A stretch of DNA of 64,000 bases. Origin: Thiobacillus thioparus DSM 505 (GTDB lineage Bacteria > Pseudomonadota > Gammaproteobacteria > Burkholderiales > Thiobacillaceae). How positions within the stretch are numbered: position 1 is the first letter of the stretch; every line of letters begins with the position of its first letter. The position numbers were made by a program, and so were the translations under genes. Under the pieces are notes generated by a model. The model worked only from the letters and a program-made list of their open reading frames with translations. It was not told where the DNA came from and searched no databases. Positions 10,402 to 19,773 of the stretch are shown here, piece by piece. The stretch is taken from the NCBI RefSeq assembly GCF_000373385.1, contig NZ_KB891331.1, positions 112,969-176,968 on the forward strand, given 5' to 3'.

Positions 10402-11865
10402 ATGTACTCTGCACAACGCATTTTCAAGCGGCAGCGCCTGCTTCTGTGGTTGAGCATCCTGTTGGCAGCCGGTTTCTTCGCCACCACGCTCAGCAGCTAC
10501 TACGTGTCGAAACAGGCGATCCTGAATGCCATCGTCGCCCAGGAACTGCCGCTCACATCGAGCAATATCTATTCGGAAATCCAGAAAGACCTGGTGCGGC
10601 CCATTCTCATCTCGTCGACCATGGCGCACGACACTTTCCTGCGCGACTGGGTTGTGGGTGGGGAGCAGGACGTCGACGCCATGGTCCGTTATCTGCAGGA
10701 GATCAAAACGCGCTACGGCGCATTCAGCAGCTTCTTCGTGTCCGAGCGTAGCGCCAACTACTACACCGGCGAGGGCATCCTGAAGCAGGTGTCACCGAAG
10801 GCATCCCGCGACGTCTGGTACTACCGGGTGCGCGCCATGTCGGAACCCTACGAGATCAATGTCGACCCCGATCTCGCCAACCGGGATGCACTGACCATCT
10901 TCGTCAACTATCGCGTCTTCGACTTCGACGGCCGCTTTCTCGGCGCTACCGGCGTCGGGCTCACTGTGGATGCCGTGCGCCACCTCATCTCGAATTACCA
11001 GCAGCGTTTCCAGCGCACCATCTATTTCGTGGATGCCCACGGCAAGACCGTCCTGTTCGGCAACCAGTCCGGACGCCAGGAAACCGACCTGCGCGCGACG
11101 CCGGGCCTGCGCGACATCGTCGACCACGTCCTGCGTGAAAAATCCGGTTCCTATCAGTTCAGGGACAGCCACGGCCTGCATCTGCTCAATGTGAACTACA
11201 TCCCCGAACTCAAGTGGTATCTGTTCGTGGAAAAAGGCGTGGATGCCGCGCTGGCCGACATCCGTCAGACTCTCTACGTCAATCTCGCGGTATGTCTGGG
11301 CATTACGCTGCTGGTGCTCTTCCTGACTCATATCGCGCTCGCGCGGTACCAACAGCGCATCGAGGACATGGCCGCCACCGACAAGCTCACCGGCCTGCTC
11401 AACTGCCAGGCCTTCAGCATCCTGATCGACAAGACCTTTGCCGAATACCGGCGCGACCCACGCCCGATTTCCATTCTGCTGATCGACATCGATCACTTCA
11501 AATCGATAAACGACCGGTTCGGGCACATCGGCGGCGATCGCATCCTGAGCCAGGTCGCAGTCTCGCTTCAGAAAGGGCTGCGGGCGTCGGATATCGCCAT
11601 CCGTTGGGGCGGGGAAGAGTTTCTCGTCGTACTCAAAGGCAGCACACTCGAACAAGGGCAGCATGTCGCCGAACAGTTGCGCCTGAAAATCGAGCAGACG
11701 CAGTTCACCGTTGACACGCAGCCGGCCTCGGTCAGCATCAGTATCGGCGTCAGCCAGTATGATGGTGCGGAGTCCTACGAGCAGGCCATCAGCCGCGCGG
11801 ACGCCGGCCTCTATGCGGCGAAGCATGGCGGCCGCAATCGTGTCTGCGTGGCGCCGCGCGCCTAG
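10402..11865 (+). CDS. Membrane diguanylate cyclase with periplasmic sensor domain
   Basis: A 487-residue inner-membrane enzyme that should make c-di-GMP from two GTP. A first membrane segment at about 13-32 is followed by a periplasmic region of about 250 residues of the dCache type, a second membrane segment at about 290-312, and a C-terminal GGDEF domain. The active site is GGEEF at 403-407, and the inhibitory I-site RASD (394-397) is intact five residues before it, so product inhibition is expected. The first ATG is used; a TTG 33 bases upstream is the alternative. An extended -10 (TGCTAAAAT) lies just upstream. It converges with the OmpA gene on a shared terminator. Confidence 0.93.
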   Translation: MYSAQRIFKRQRLLLWLSILLAAGFFATTLSSYYVSKQAILNAIVAQELPLTSSNIYSEIQKDLVRPILISSTMAHDTFLRDWVVGGEQDVDAMVRYLQEIKTRYGAFSSFFVSERSANYYTGEGILKQVSPKASRDVWYYRVRAMSEPYEINVDPDLANRDALTIFVNYRVFDFDGRFLGATGVGLTVDAVRHLISNYQQRFQRTIYFVDAHGKTVLFGNQSGRQETDLRATPGLRDIVDHVLREKSGSYQFRDSHGLHLLNVNYIPELKWYLFVEKGVDAALADIRQTLYVNLAVCLGITLLVLFLTHIALARYQQRIEDMAATDKLTGLLNCQAFSILIDKTFAEYRRDPRPISILLIDIDHFKSINDRFGHIGGDRILSQVAVSLQKGLRASDIAIRWGGEEFLVVLKGSTLEQGQHVAEQLRLKIEQTQFTVDTQPASVSISIGVSQYDGAESYEQAISRADAGLYAAKHGGRNRVCVAPRA

Positions 11866-11970
11866 GGCCATCATTGATTGCCCACGCGGACGCGGATTCG
11901 AGACGGCCGCTTGCGGTCGCCTGGCAAGCCATCCTCGAACCGCGCCTGTTTCCTCTGCCCATGAAAACAA

Positions 11971-11998
11971 AAAGGCCGCATCCGTAGATGCGGCCTTT
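11971..11998. terminator. Bidirectional rho-independent terminator
   Basis: A perfect 12-bp stem (AAAGGCCGCATC / GATGCGGCCTTT) with a CGTA loop lies between the convergent diguanylate cyclase and OmpA genes. On the minus strand it is followed by a T-rich run, so it serves OmpA best; on plus it ends in TTT. Confidence 0.85.
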
Positions 11999-12022
11999 CC
12001 GTGTACAGCAGCGATGCTGCGT

Positions 12023-13057
12023 TTACTTGACGACCAATTCCACGCGGCGGTTCTTGGCGCGGCCTTCGCGCGTCGTGTTGCTGGCGATGGGCTTGGTCTC
12101 GCCATAGCCCTTGGTGGTCAGCCGGTCGGCGGCGATGCCTTTGTTGATGAAATAGTCGTACACCGACTTGGCGCGGCGCTCGGACAGGCCCTGGTTGTAC
12201 TGCTTGGTACCGGTGCTGTCGGTGTGGCCGACCACGTCCACGCTGATGTCCTTGCGACGGTTCAGCACGGTCGCGGCCTCGTCGAGGATGGTGATGGCAT
12301 CCGGGCGCAGGCGGGCGGAATCAAACTCGAAATTCACGCCTTCCAGGATCACCACCACATCGCCTGACTTGGCTTGATCGAGTTGCTGCGCCTGCGGGGT
12401 CGTGAGTGCCGCTGCGGCAGGCTCTGGCTGCACGACAGGCGCAGGTGCGGGGGCAGGCATGGGAGCGGGAGCGGGCTCAGCAACGGGTGCGGGTGCGGGT
12501 TCCGACTTGGGCATGGGCTGGGCTTTCTGGCCCAGGGCGAAATTCAGGCCGACGCTGATGATCGCGTCTCCGAAATCATTCGCCCCGAACGCCTTGGTGG
12601 AGTTGCCATCCATGCGGTAGCGCGCGTCGGCACGCAGGGAAATGTTGTCAGTCAGACGCTTCATGATGCCGAAGCCGATATTGCCCATCAGGCCGGTGTC
12701 ATGCTTGCCCGGAATGTCGGTATACAAGGCGCCCAGGCCCACCACGCCATAGGGCGTAAAGTCGGCATTGCGGTTGAAGAGATAAAGCGCGTCGACCCCC
12801 AGTCCCCACAGGTCGTATTTGCCGCTGCCAGTCTTGTAGTCAAGCGAGCTGCCCGTCAGCGACAACTCCATGTTCAGGTGCTCGGTAATGGGTTTGCCGA
12901 GCGCCAGGCCGCCGCCCCAGCCGTCGTCGGCGTGGCGATCGTTGTCGGAGAAGGTGTAGTTCACGGTCGGCGCGACGTAGAGGCGGTCGTCCGCCGCGTG
13001 CGCCTGCAGGGCCGTGCCGGCAAGGGCGATGAGGGCTGACAGGGTCTTGATACGCAT
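12023..13057 (-). CDS. OmpA-family porin with peptidoglycan-binding domain
   Basis: A 344-residue outer-membrane protein. It has a signal peptide (cleavage near AHAAD, about 21), an eight-strand beta-barrel domain (about 22-178) with alternating aromatic strands, a Pro/Ala linker (about 180-215), and an OmpA C-terminal domain (about 230-344). That domain has VNFEFDSARL, the peptidoglycan-binding core VVGHTDSTG, the NQGLSERRA helix and the closing NRRVEL. It ties the outer membrane to the wall. AAGGAGTAACCCT gives a strong SD. The barrel resembles OmpW/OmpA-type channels. Confidence 0.92.
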   Translation of the reverse strand: MRIKTLSALIALAGTALQAHAADDRLYVAPTVNYTFSDNDRHADDGWGGGLALGKPITEHLNMELSLTGSSLDYKTGSGKYDLWGLGVDALYLFNRNADFTPYGVVGLGALYTDIPGKHDTGLMGNIGFGIMKRLTDNISLRADARYRMDGNSTKAFGANDFGDAIISVGLNFALGQKAQPMPKSEPAPAPVAEPAPAPMPAPAPAPVVQPEPAAAALTTPQAQQLDQAKSGDVVVILEGVNFEFDSARLRPDAITILDEAATVLNRRKDISVDVVGHTDSTGTKQYNQGLSERRAKSVYDYFINKGIAADRLTTKGYGETKPIASNTTREGRAKNRRVELVVK

Positions 13058-13329
13058 AGGGTTACTCCTTGGGATCTGTGGGATTCAAAATGGGCGGACC
13101 TTCAACAATAAGCTAGCGCCTCCCACCAACAAGAGGGCGGTCTGGCGCAATGTTACTCCTCCAGGGTTTTGTATGGATAGCCTCGGCGACCTTGTAAATA
13201 CGCCATTCCACCCTGATTTTCGCAAGCGCCGTCGCGAATGCGCCTTGCTTAGTACTCGATATGGCCCGCACGTTTCGTTGTTTTATAGCATCAATTCCAT
13301 GCCTTTGCTGTGGCTTTCCACATCGTCGC

Positions 13330-13512
13330 TCATCTCAGCACCAGGCGTTCCACCACAAACAACAAAGCGGCAACAAAGCCGAAAACGATCGCGAAACGCA
13401 GCACGCGGCCCATATATCCGAGATATTTCCTATTGCCGGTGAACAGCCAGGCCAATCCGAGCGCAGCCACCGCAATGAGCAGGGCGACAATCAGTAGCCG
13501 GATGACGATCAT
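13330..13512 (-). CDS. Small two-helix membrane protein coupled to lpxC
   Basis: A 60-residue protein made almost entirely of two hydrophobic helices (LLIVALLIAVAALGLAWLF and FAIVFGFVAALLFVVERL) with a short basic loop, GNRKYLGYMGR. Its ATG overlaps the lpxC stop by one base (TGATG), so it is made by coupled translation at the end of the dcw/lpxC transcript. Small membrane proteins of this kind follow lpxC in related bacteria. The function is unknown; a role in LpxC turnover or the envelope is only a guess from position. Confidence 0.7.
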   Translation of the reverse strand: MIVIRLLIVALLIAVAALGLAWLFTGNRKYLGYMGRVLRFAIVFGFVAALLFVVERLVLR

Positions 13513-14426
13513 CAGGTCGTGAGTGGATGCAGGCGCAGGAAGGCGGCCGGCACTTCCTCTTCATGCGCGAAGCTGACGAATTCCCAGGACTCCCGATGCT
13601 GCAGCAACTCACGCAGCAGCGCGTTGTTGAGCGCATGGCCGGATTTGTAGGCCTCGAAGGCACCGATGACAGGGTGTCCCAGCAGATAGAGATCGCCAAT
13701 GGCGTCGAGCACCTTGTGTTTGACGAACTCGTCGTCGTAGCGCAGACCATCCTGGTTCAGCACGCGGTATTCGTCCATGACGATGGCGTTGTCGAGCGAA
13801 CCGCCCAGCGCGAGTCCGCTGTTGCGCAAGGCCTCAACCTCGTGCATGAAACCGAAGGTGCGGGCGCGCGCGATTTCCTTCGTGTAGGCCGTGTCGGCGA
13901 AATCGATGCTGACGGTCTTGCCGCTCTTGTCGAACACGGGGTGTTTGAAGTCGATGGTGAACTCGACCTTGAAGCCGTTGTGCGGAACGAAACGCGCCCA
14001 TTTGTCGCCGTCCTTCACCTCGATAGGCTGCATGATGCGCACATATTGCTTTGCCGCATCCTGCTCGACGATGCCGGCGGACTGCAGCAGGAACACGAAC
14101 GGCGCCGAGGAGCCGTCCATGATGGGAATCTCCGGGCCGGTCAGGTCGACCAGCAGATTATCGATCCCCAGGCCGGCGAGCGCCGACATCAGATGCTCGA
14201 CGGTCGACACCTTGGCCGGACCGGACTCGAGCATCGAGCACAGCCGGGTGTCGGTGACCAGATAGGGGTCGGCCTTCAGGTCGATCGGCGGCTTGAGGTC
14301 CATTCGCCTGAACACGATGCCGGTATTGGGCCCGGCAGGGCGCAGGGTCATCTCGACCTTGACGCCGGAATGCAGGCCGACGCCGGTCGCCTTGACGGGC
14401 GTTTTAAGAGTACGTTGCTTGATCAT
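13512..14426 (-). CDS. lpxC: UDP-3-O-acyl-N-acetylglucosamine deacetylase
   Basis: The committed, zinc-dependent deacetylation step of lipid A synthesis, in the cytosol. At 304 residues it matches the family. Zinc ligands are visible as [10 protein letters not shown] (His at about 78) and [10 protein letters not shown] (His and Asp at about 237-241). [10 protein letters not shown] and the C-terminal RESWEFV region also match LpxC. It lies downstream of ftsZ as in many Proteobacteria, with 165 bases between them containing a 12-bp hairpin. Confidence 0.97.
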   Translation of the reverse strand: MIKQRTLKTPVKATGVGLHSGVKVEMTLRPAGPNTGIVFRRMDLKPPIDLKADPYLVTDTRLCSMLESGPAKVSTVEHLMSALAGLGIDNLLVDLTGPEIPIMDGSSAPFVFLLQSAGIVEQDAAKQYVRIMQPIEVKDGDKWARFVPHNGFKVEFTIDFKHPVFDKSGKTVSIDFADTAYTKEIARARTFGFMHEVEALRNSGLALGGSLDNAIVMDEYRVLNQDGLRYDDEFVKHKVLDAIGDLYLLGHPVIGAFEAYKSGHALNNALLRELLQHRESWEFVSFAHEEEVPAAFLRLHPLTT

Positions 14427-14540
14427 TCCGTCATTTTAACCGGTCGCGCGACAGGCAACCCTATGAATAGAACGGGAATAGACCCGGTTCCATGCGGGCG
14501 AGTTCACCCGGCATGGGATTCCCCACGCAAAAGACTCCGA

Positions 14541-14568
14541 TCCACGATGGGCGGAAGCCCATCGTGGA
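14541..14568. other. Strong hairpin between ftsZ and lpxC
   Basis: A perfect 12-bp stem (TCCACGATGGGC / GCCCATCGTGGA) with a 4-base loop lies 23 bases after the ftsZ stop. In the direction of transcription it is followed by only a weak T-run, so it may be an attenuator, an RNA-stability element or a partial terminator that lowers lpxC relative to ftsZ. Confidence 0.55.
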
Positions 14569-14591
14569 ATCGTGTGCGGCAACAAGCTCGT

Positions 14592-15740
14592 TCAGTCCGC
14601 CTGGCGACGCAGGAAGGCTGGGATGTCCAGGGTGTCGATGCCGGAATCGGTCATCGCCTGAATGGTCCGGCTGCGACGGCTGGTCATCACGCTGGGCAGT
14701 TCCTCGCCGTTGCCGTTCACCATCATCGGCGTATCGTCGGTGCCGGTGCGGATGATCTGCATCGGCTTCTGGCTCTGCCGGGCGACCGGGTTGCCCAGGC
14801 CAGTGGCGACCATGGTGACGCGCAGCGAGTCTTCCATCGTGTCGTCCAGCACCTGACCGACGATGACGGTGGCTTCCTCGGCGGTGAAACCCTTGATGGT
14901 GTTCATCACTTCGTGGATTTCCTTCATCTTGACGGTCGACGAAGCGGTGATGTTGACCAGTACGCCGCGCGCGCCGGCGAGGTTGACGTCTTCCAGCAGC
15001 GGACTGGCGACGGCCTGCTCGGCAGCGATGCGCGCACGGTTTTCGCCGCTAGCCTGGGCCGACCCCATCATCGCCATGCCCATCTCGCTCATCACGGTGC
15101 GCACATCGGCAAAGTCGACGTTGACCAGACCAGGGCAGTTGATGACTTCGGCGATGCCGCCGACAGCACCATGCAGCACGTTGTTGGCAGCCTTGAAGGC
15201 GTCGAGCATGGAGACGTCGTCGCCCAGCACCTGCATCAGTTTCTCGTTCGGAATGATGATCAGGGAATCGACATGACGCGAGAGCGCCTCGATGCCGGCG
15301 TTGGCCGCACGCACGCGCTTGCCTTCGAACATGAACGGCTTGGTGACGACCGCAACCGTCAGGATGCCGAGTTCCTTGGCGACTTCGGCGACGACCGGTG
15401 CCGCACCGGTGCCGGTGCCGCCGCCCATGCCGGCGGTGATGAACAGCATGTCGGCGCCGTCGATCAGTTCGGCGATGCGCTCGCGGTCTTCCAGTGCGGC
15501 TTCGCGGCCGACATCCGGATTGGCGCCGGCGCCCAGGCCCTTGGTCACGCCATTGCCCAGTTGCAGCTGCAGCTTGGCCTGATTGCGCTTCAGTGCCTGC
15601 GCGTCGGTGTTGATGGCGATGAACTCCACGCCATTCAGCCCGGAGCTGATCATGTGATCGACCGCATTGCCGCCACAACCGCCCACGCCGATGACCTTGA
15701 TCACTGCGTCCTGGGTGTCTACATCCATCAGTTCAAACAT
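14592..15740 (-). CDS. ftsZ: Cell division GTPase FtsZ
   Basis: The tubulin-like GTPase that forms the Z-ring. The tubulin signature GGGTGTG is at about 106-112. It ends in the conserved tail LDIPAFLRRQAD that binds FtsA and ZipA. The start at 15740 (MFELMD, 382 residues) is chosen because GGAGGAAG lies 6 bases before it; the in-frame codons further upstream are that same SD and its flanks. A 123-base gap to ftsA could hold an extra ftsZ promoter. Confidence 0.98.
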   Translation of the reverse strand: MFELMDVDTQDAVIKVIGVGGCGGNAVDHMISSGLNGVEFIAINTDAQALKRNQAKLQLQLGNGVTKGLGAGANPDVGREAALEDRERIAELIDGADMLFITAGMGGGTGTGAAPVVAEVAKELGILTVAVVTKPFMFEGKRVRAANAGIEALSRHVDSLIIIPNEKLMQVLGDDVSMLDAFKAANNVLHGAVGGIAEVINCPGLVNVDFADVRTVMSEMGMAMMGSAQASGENRARIAAEQAVASPLLEDVNLAGARGVLVNITASSTVKMKEIHEVMNTIKGFTAEEATVIVGQVLDDTMEDSLRVTMVATGLGNPVARQSQKPMQIIRTGTDDTPMMVNGNGEELPSVMTSRRSRTIQAMTDSGIDTLDIPAFLRRQAD

Positions 15741-15863
15741 ATTGCTTCCTCCTTTTTTGCCCAATCAAAAACCACACTCGAAAATCCTTTGGCGTGTTTG
15801 CCTCGATGTACCGATACACCCGACACCACCGCCAAATACCGTTTCAACGTCGTTTGCACGGCG

Positions 15864-17099
15864 TCAAAAATTCCCCTTGAACCAGCTCTTCATGCGTTCA
15901 AAAATGTCCTTGAAGTTGCCGCTGGACAACTTCGGCGCATCGCGTCCGCGCGCTTCCAGACCTGCCATCAGCAGGCCCATGCAAGTGGCATAGCGCGGAT
16001 TGCGCATGACATCCGACAGGGCACCCTCATAACGCGGCCAGCCCATCCGCACCGGCATGTGGAAGACCTCCTCGCCGAGTTCGACCATGCCCTGCATCGC
16101 CGCCGAACCACCGGTAATAACGATGCCGGACGACAGCAGTTCCTCGAATCCGCTGCGGCGCAATTCGGCCTGCACCAGCGAGTACAGCTCTTCCATGCGC
16201 GGCTCGATGAACTCGGCCAGCGTCTGGCGGGACAGCGTGCGCGGCGGACGATCGCCGATGCCGGGCACCTCGATCATGTCGCGCGCGTCGGCCAGCTGTC
16301 GCAAGGCGCAGCCATACTGCACCTTGATGTCCTCGGCCTCTTTCGGCGGCGTGCGCAGCGCCACCGCGATATCGTTGTTGACCTGGTCGCCCGCCACCGG
16401 AATGACCGCGGTATGGCGGATCGCGCCGTTGGTGAACACGGCGATGTCGGTGGTGCCGCCGCCGATATCCACGAGGCACACGCCGAGCTCCTTCTCGTCC
16501 TCGGTCAGCACCGCCATCGCCGAGGCGAGCGGCTGCAGTACCAGGTCGGCGACTTCGATCCCGCAACGGCGTACACACTTGATGATGTTCTGCGCCGCCG
16601 ATACTGCGCCGGTGACAATGTGCACCTTCACTTCCAGGCGCACCGCGCTCATGCCGAGCGGGTCGCGTACGTCTTCCTGGCCATCGACAATGAATTCCTG
16701 CGGGATGGTGTGCAGGATCTGCTGGTCGGTCGGGATGTTCACCGCGCGCGCGGTGTCCACCACGCGATCGACATCCATCTGGCTGATTTCCTTGTCCTTG
16801 ATAGCGAACATGCCGTGCGAGTTGAAGCTCTTGATGTGGCTGCCGGCGATGCCGGTGTACACCTCGCGGATCTTGCAGTCGGCCATCAGCTCGGCCTCTT
16901 CCAGCGCACGCTGGATGGCGTTGACGGTGGCTTCGATGTTGACCACCACGCCACGGCGCAGGCCGCGCGACGGATGCGTGCCCATACCGATGACCTCGAG
17001 CAGACCTTCGTCGTTGATTTCCGCAACGATGCAGACGATCTTGGACGTACCGATGTCGAGACCGACGACGAGGTTTTTGGGATCTCTTGGCTTACTCAT
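15864..17099 (-). CDS. ftsA: Cell division protein FtsA
   Basis: An actin-like ATPase that anchors FtsZ to the membrane. The phosphate-1 loop GLDIGTSK is at the N-terminus, the phosphate-2 loop DIGGGTTD follows, VITGGSA is the adenosine motif, and the C-terminal amphipathic helix ERMKSWFKGNF is the membrane anchor. I use the ATG at 17099 (411 residues). A GTG at 17111, directly after the ftsQ stop, would add four residues and is also possible, since neither has a strong SD. Confidence 0.97.
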   Translation of the reverse strand: MSKPRDPKNLVVGLDIGTSKIVCIVAEINDEGLLEVIGMGTHPSRGLRRGVVVNIEATVNAIQRALEEAELMADCKIREVYTGIAGSHIKSFNSHGMFAIKDKEISQMDVDRVVDTARAVNIPTDQQILHTIPQEFIVDGQEDVRDPLGMSAVRLEVKVHIVTGAVSAAQNIIKCVRRCGIEVADLVLQPLASAMAVLTEDEKELGVCLVDIGGGTTDIAVFTNGAIRHTAVIPVAGDQVNNDIAVALRTPPKEAEDIKVQYGCALRQLADARDMIEVPGIGDRPPRTLSRQTLAEFIEPRMEELYSLVQAELRRSGFEELLSSGIVITGGSAAMQGMVELGEEVFHMPVRMGWPRYEGALSDVMRNPRYATCMGLLMAGLEARGRDAPKLSSGNFKDIFERMKSWFKGNF

Positions 17100-17111
17100 G
17101 TTGCGGTGCAC

Positions 17112-17876
17112 TCATGTTTCACTCGATTTGAAAGGGGTCACGCCGTTCGGCATGCGCACGGCGAAGCCGTCGGTGTAACGTAGGTCGACCATCAGCGGGA
17201 CGGGGGGGGCAGCCGCAACCTGTCTGTCCTTTGCCGGCTGCCGGCCGAACAGACGCGGATACAGGGCGACGAAACGCGCCAGCCGCTTGTCGGTCTGCAT
17301 CCGCCCAAGCGCCAGCTGCATGCCGTTGTCCAGGCGCAGGCGCCAGGCGCGGCGCGGCGACAGCCGCAATTCGTCTATCGTCATGCCCAGGGGCGCCAGT
17401 GCCGCCTGATAGCGGCGATAGGTCGCGACCACCTCGGTGCTGCTGCCATCCGGGCCGACGAGACGCGGCAGCTTGGTGGACACGGCGGCGCCAAACACTT
17501 CGCCGGTCTCGCTCACGAGGGCGTCGTCGTTCCAGCGGGCGAACGGCACATGCTCGGTGAGCGAGACCACCAGGGTGTCGGGCCAGCGGCGCTCCACGCG
17601 CGCTTCGCGCACCCAGGGCAGTTTCTCCAGGCTGTTGCGCACATGCTCGAGATCGACAGTGAAGAAGGTCCCGCGTACCTGACGCTCGGCCACCAAGCGG
17701 ATCTGCGCCTCGGTGACGTGCGCCACCGGCGTTTTCACCTCGATGGTGTGCAGGGCGAACCACGGCTGCGCCGCCACCCAGCTGGCCGTGCCGTAGGCCA
17801 GCAGGCCGAGCGCGCCCCAGGTCAGCACGCGGGCGACCTGCGACAGCGGATGGGCGGCGAGTTCCGGGGACGTCAC
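17112..17876 (-). CDS. ftsQ: Cell division protein FtsQ
   Basis: A bitopic inner-membrane divisome protein linking FtsA/Z to FtsL/B. It has one membrane helix ([19 protein letters not shown]), a periplasmic POTRA domain ([16 protein letters not shown]) and the FtsQ beta domain ([19 protein letters not shown]). I prefer the GTG at 17876 (254 residues) because it overlaps the ddl stop as GTGA and has GGAG 8 bases upstream; an ATG at 17903 would overlap ddl by 31 bases with no SD. Confidence 0.95.
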   Translation of the reverse strand: MTSPELAAHPLSQVARVLTWGALGLLAYGTASWVAAQPWFALHTIEVKTPVAHVTEAQIRLVAERQVRGTFFTVDLEHVRNSLEKLPWVREARVERRWPDTLVVSLTEHVPFARWNDDALVSETGEVFGAAVSTKLPRLVGPDGSSTEVVATYRRYQAALAPLGMTIDELRLSPRRAWRLRLDNGMQLALGRMQTDKRLARFVALYPRLFGRQPAKDRQVAAAPPVPLMVDLRYTDGFAVRMPNGVTPFKSSET

Positions 17877-18802
17877 AGCGTCTGCTCCAGTATCTTCATG
17901 CACAAGGCGTCGAAATCCAGGCCGGCGACGCGCGCAGCCATCGGTACCAGGCTGTGATCGGTCATGCCTGGCGAGGTGTTCACCTCCAGCAGGTAGGGAT
18001 TGCCGAGGCTATCCAGCATGACGTCGACCCGTCCCCAGCCGCGCCCGCCGACCAGACGGAAAGCATCGAGCGCCAACTTCCGCAGCGCCATTTCCTGTGC
18101 CTCCGGGAGTCCCGCCGGGCAGTGGTATTGGGTGTCGTTGCGCAGGTATTTGGCCTCGAAATCGTAGAAGGCCTTGTCTTTCGCGGGCTCCAGCCGGATC
18201 AGCGGCAAGGCGGCCTCGCCGAGAATGCCGACGGTGAATTCGGCGCCGTCGATGAACTTTTCGGCCAGCACCAAGGTGTCGTGTTCGGCGGCGGCCTCGT
18301 AGGCGGCCTTCAGCATGCCGGACTCGGTCACCTTGCTCATGCCGATGCTCGATCCCTCGCGGGCGGGCTTCACGAAAATGGGCAGGCCCAGCTTTTTTTC
18401 CACTGCCGCAAAATCGCTGGCGGCGGTCAAGATGTCCCAGTCCGCCGTCGGCAGCCCGGCGGCGCGCCACAATAGCTTGGTACGCCACTTGTCCATGCCG
18501 ATAGCCGACGCCATCACGCCGCTGCCGGTATAGGGAATGCCCAGCAACTCGAGTGCGCCCTGCATGCACCCGTCCTCGCCATAGCGTCCATGCAACGCGA
18601 TGAAGACCCGGTCGAACTCGCCAGTGATGAGATCCCCAAGATTGCGGTTCGCCGGGTCGAACGCGTGCGCATCGACGCCCTGCCGGGTTAGCGCGGCCAG
18701 CACCGCTGCGCCGCTATTGAGCGACACCGGCCGTTCCGCCGACGTGCCACCCAGCATCACGGCGACTTTTCCGAATACCTTCGCCGATTCGATCGTGCTC
18801 AC
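17873..18802 (-). CDS. ddl: D-alanine--D-alanine ligase
   Basis: An ATP-grasp enzyme that joins two D-Ala for the peptidoglycan stem peptide. The N-terminal [15 protein letters not shown], the loop [10 protein letters not shown] and the C-terminal [16 protein letters not shown] metal-binding motif are all present. The start is a GTG at 18802 that overlaps the murB stop as GTGA and has GGAGAACGTCA upstream, giving 309 residues, the normal DdlB length. Confidence 0.97.
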   Translation of the reverse strand: MSTIESAKVFGKVAVMLGGTSAERPVSLNSGAAVLAALTRQGVDAHAFDPANRNLGDLITGEFDRVFIALHGRYGEDGCMQGALELLGIPYTGSGVMASAIGMDKWRTKLLWRAAGLPTADWDILTAASDFAAVEKKLGLPIFVKPAREGSSIGMSKVTESGMLKAAYEAAAEHDTLVLAEKFIDGAEFTVGILGEAALPLIRLEPAKDKAFYDFEAKYLRNDTQYHCPAGLPEAQEMALRKLALDAFRLVGGRGWGRVDVMLDSLGNPYLLEVNTSPGMTDHSLVPMAARVAGLDFDALCMKILEQTL

Positions 18803-19773
18803 TGACGTTCTCCAATAATTCTCACTTCGCGGATCAATCGCACATTGGTGCGCGTCTCCACGGTCTCTTCCACATGCTCGATCAGTCGCTCGATGTCGGC
18901 CGCCGTGGCGTTGCCTGTATTGACGATGAAGTTGGCATGCTTGGTCGACACCTGCGCACCCCCGATCCTGAAACTCTTGAGGCCACAGCTCTCGATCAGC
19001 CGGGCCGCATAGTCGCCAGGGGGGTTGCGGAACACTGAACCGGCGTTGGGCATATTCAGCGGCTGCGAGGCAATGCGCTTTTTCAGCAAGTCCTTGATGG
19101 TTTCGCGCGAGGCCGCGCCATCGCCGCGCGCCAGGCGGAACCAGCCACCGATGAACCATTCCTGATGCGGAAGCTTCAGCGCGACATGGCGGTAGCCGGT
19201 CACATATTCACCCGGCAACCGCTCGTTCAGCTGGCCCTCGCGATCCAGGGTTTGTACCTGCACCAGCTTGTCCCAGGTTTCGCTGCCGTAGCAGCCGGCG
19301 TTCATGGCGATGGCGCCGCCGACGGTACCGGGAATGCCGGCCCAGAATTCGCCGCCGACGAGATCGTGGTTGGCGGCAAAACGCGCCAGCTTGGGCGAGG
19401 CAACGCCTGCCTGGGCATACACCAGGGCCGTGTCGGCATCCGCCGGCGCCGGCGGCAACCCATGCGTACGGCTTTCGATGGCCAGTTTTTTCAGCACGCC
19501 GTGCAACAAGATCACCACGCCGGCGACCCCGCCGTCACGTACCAGCAGATTGCTGCCCAAACCCACCATGTGGACGCTTTCGTGCACCGGGACCGAGCGG
19601 ATCAGCCAAGTCAGATCCTCAAGGTCGGCCGGAATGTAGACGCGTTGCGCGGCACCGCCTGCCCGCCACGACACATGCTTCTTCATCGGTTCGTTGTAGA
19701 GGAAATGTCCGCGCAGGACGGGTGCGCCGCCGCCCGCCATATCGACTTCGCTCATGCGATAGTCATGCCGCAT
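18799..19773 (-). CDS. murB: UDP-N-acetylenolpyruvoylglucosamine reductase
   Basis: An FAD- and NADPH-dependent enzyme that makes UDP-MurNAc. FAD-binding motifs [12 protein letters not shown] and [16 protein letters not shown] are visible, and the catalytic Ser lies in NAGSVFRNP. The ATG at 19773 has a strong SD (GGGAGGACAAACC) and overlaps the end of murC by 11 bases; an ATG six codons later has none. 324 residues. Confidence 0.97.
   Translation of the reverse strand: MRHDYRMSEVDMAGGGAPVLRGHFLYNEPMKKHVSWRAGGAAQRVYIPADLEDLTWLIRSVPVHESVHMVGLGSNLLVRDGGVAGVVILLHGVLKKLAIESRTHGLPPAPADADTALVYAQAGVASPKLARFAANHDLVGGEFWAGIPGTVGGAIAMNAGCYGSETWDKLVQVQTLDREGQLNERLPGEYVTGYRHVALKLPHQEWFIGGWFRLARGDGAASRETIKDLLKKRIASQPLNMPNAGSVFRNPPGDYAARLIESCGLKSFRIGGAQVSTKHANFIVNTGNATAADIERLIEHVEETVETRTNVRLIREVRIIGERQ

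Noticed and set aside
13058..13150. A 17-codon TTG-started leader frame after GGAGGAG upstream of the OmpA gene
   Set aside because: Only one SD-like match, no attenuator hairpin and a rare start codon; not enough to call.
15741..15764. An earlier ftsZ start
   Set aside because: These codons are the GGAGG ribosome-binding site and its flank, and the family starts at MFELMD.
15741..15863. A dedicated ftsZ promoter in the ftsA-ftsZ gap
   Set aside because: TTGACG occurs but no -10 at proper spacing; left as a possibility in the ftsZ entry.
13527..17183. A 1218-codon open frame on plus opposite lpxC, ftsZ and ftsA
   Set aside because: It spans three certain genes and their intergenic gaps in antisense and gives a low-complexity His/Arg/Gly product.
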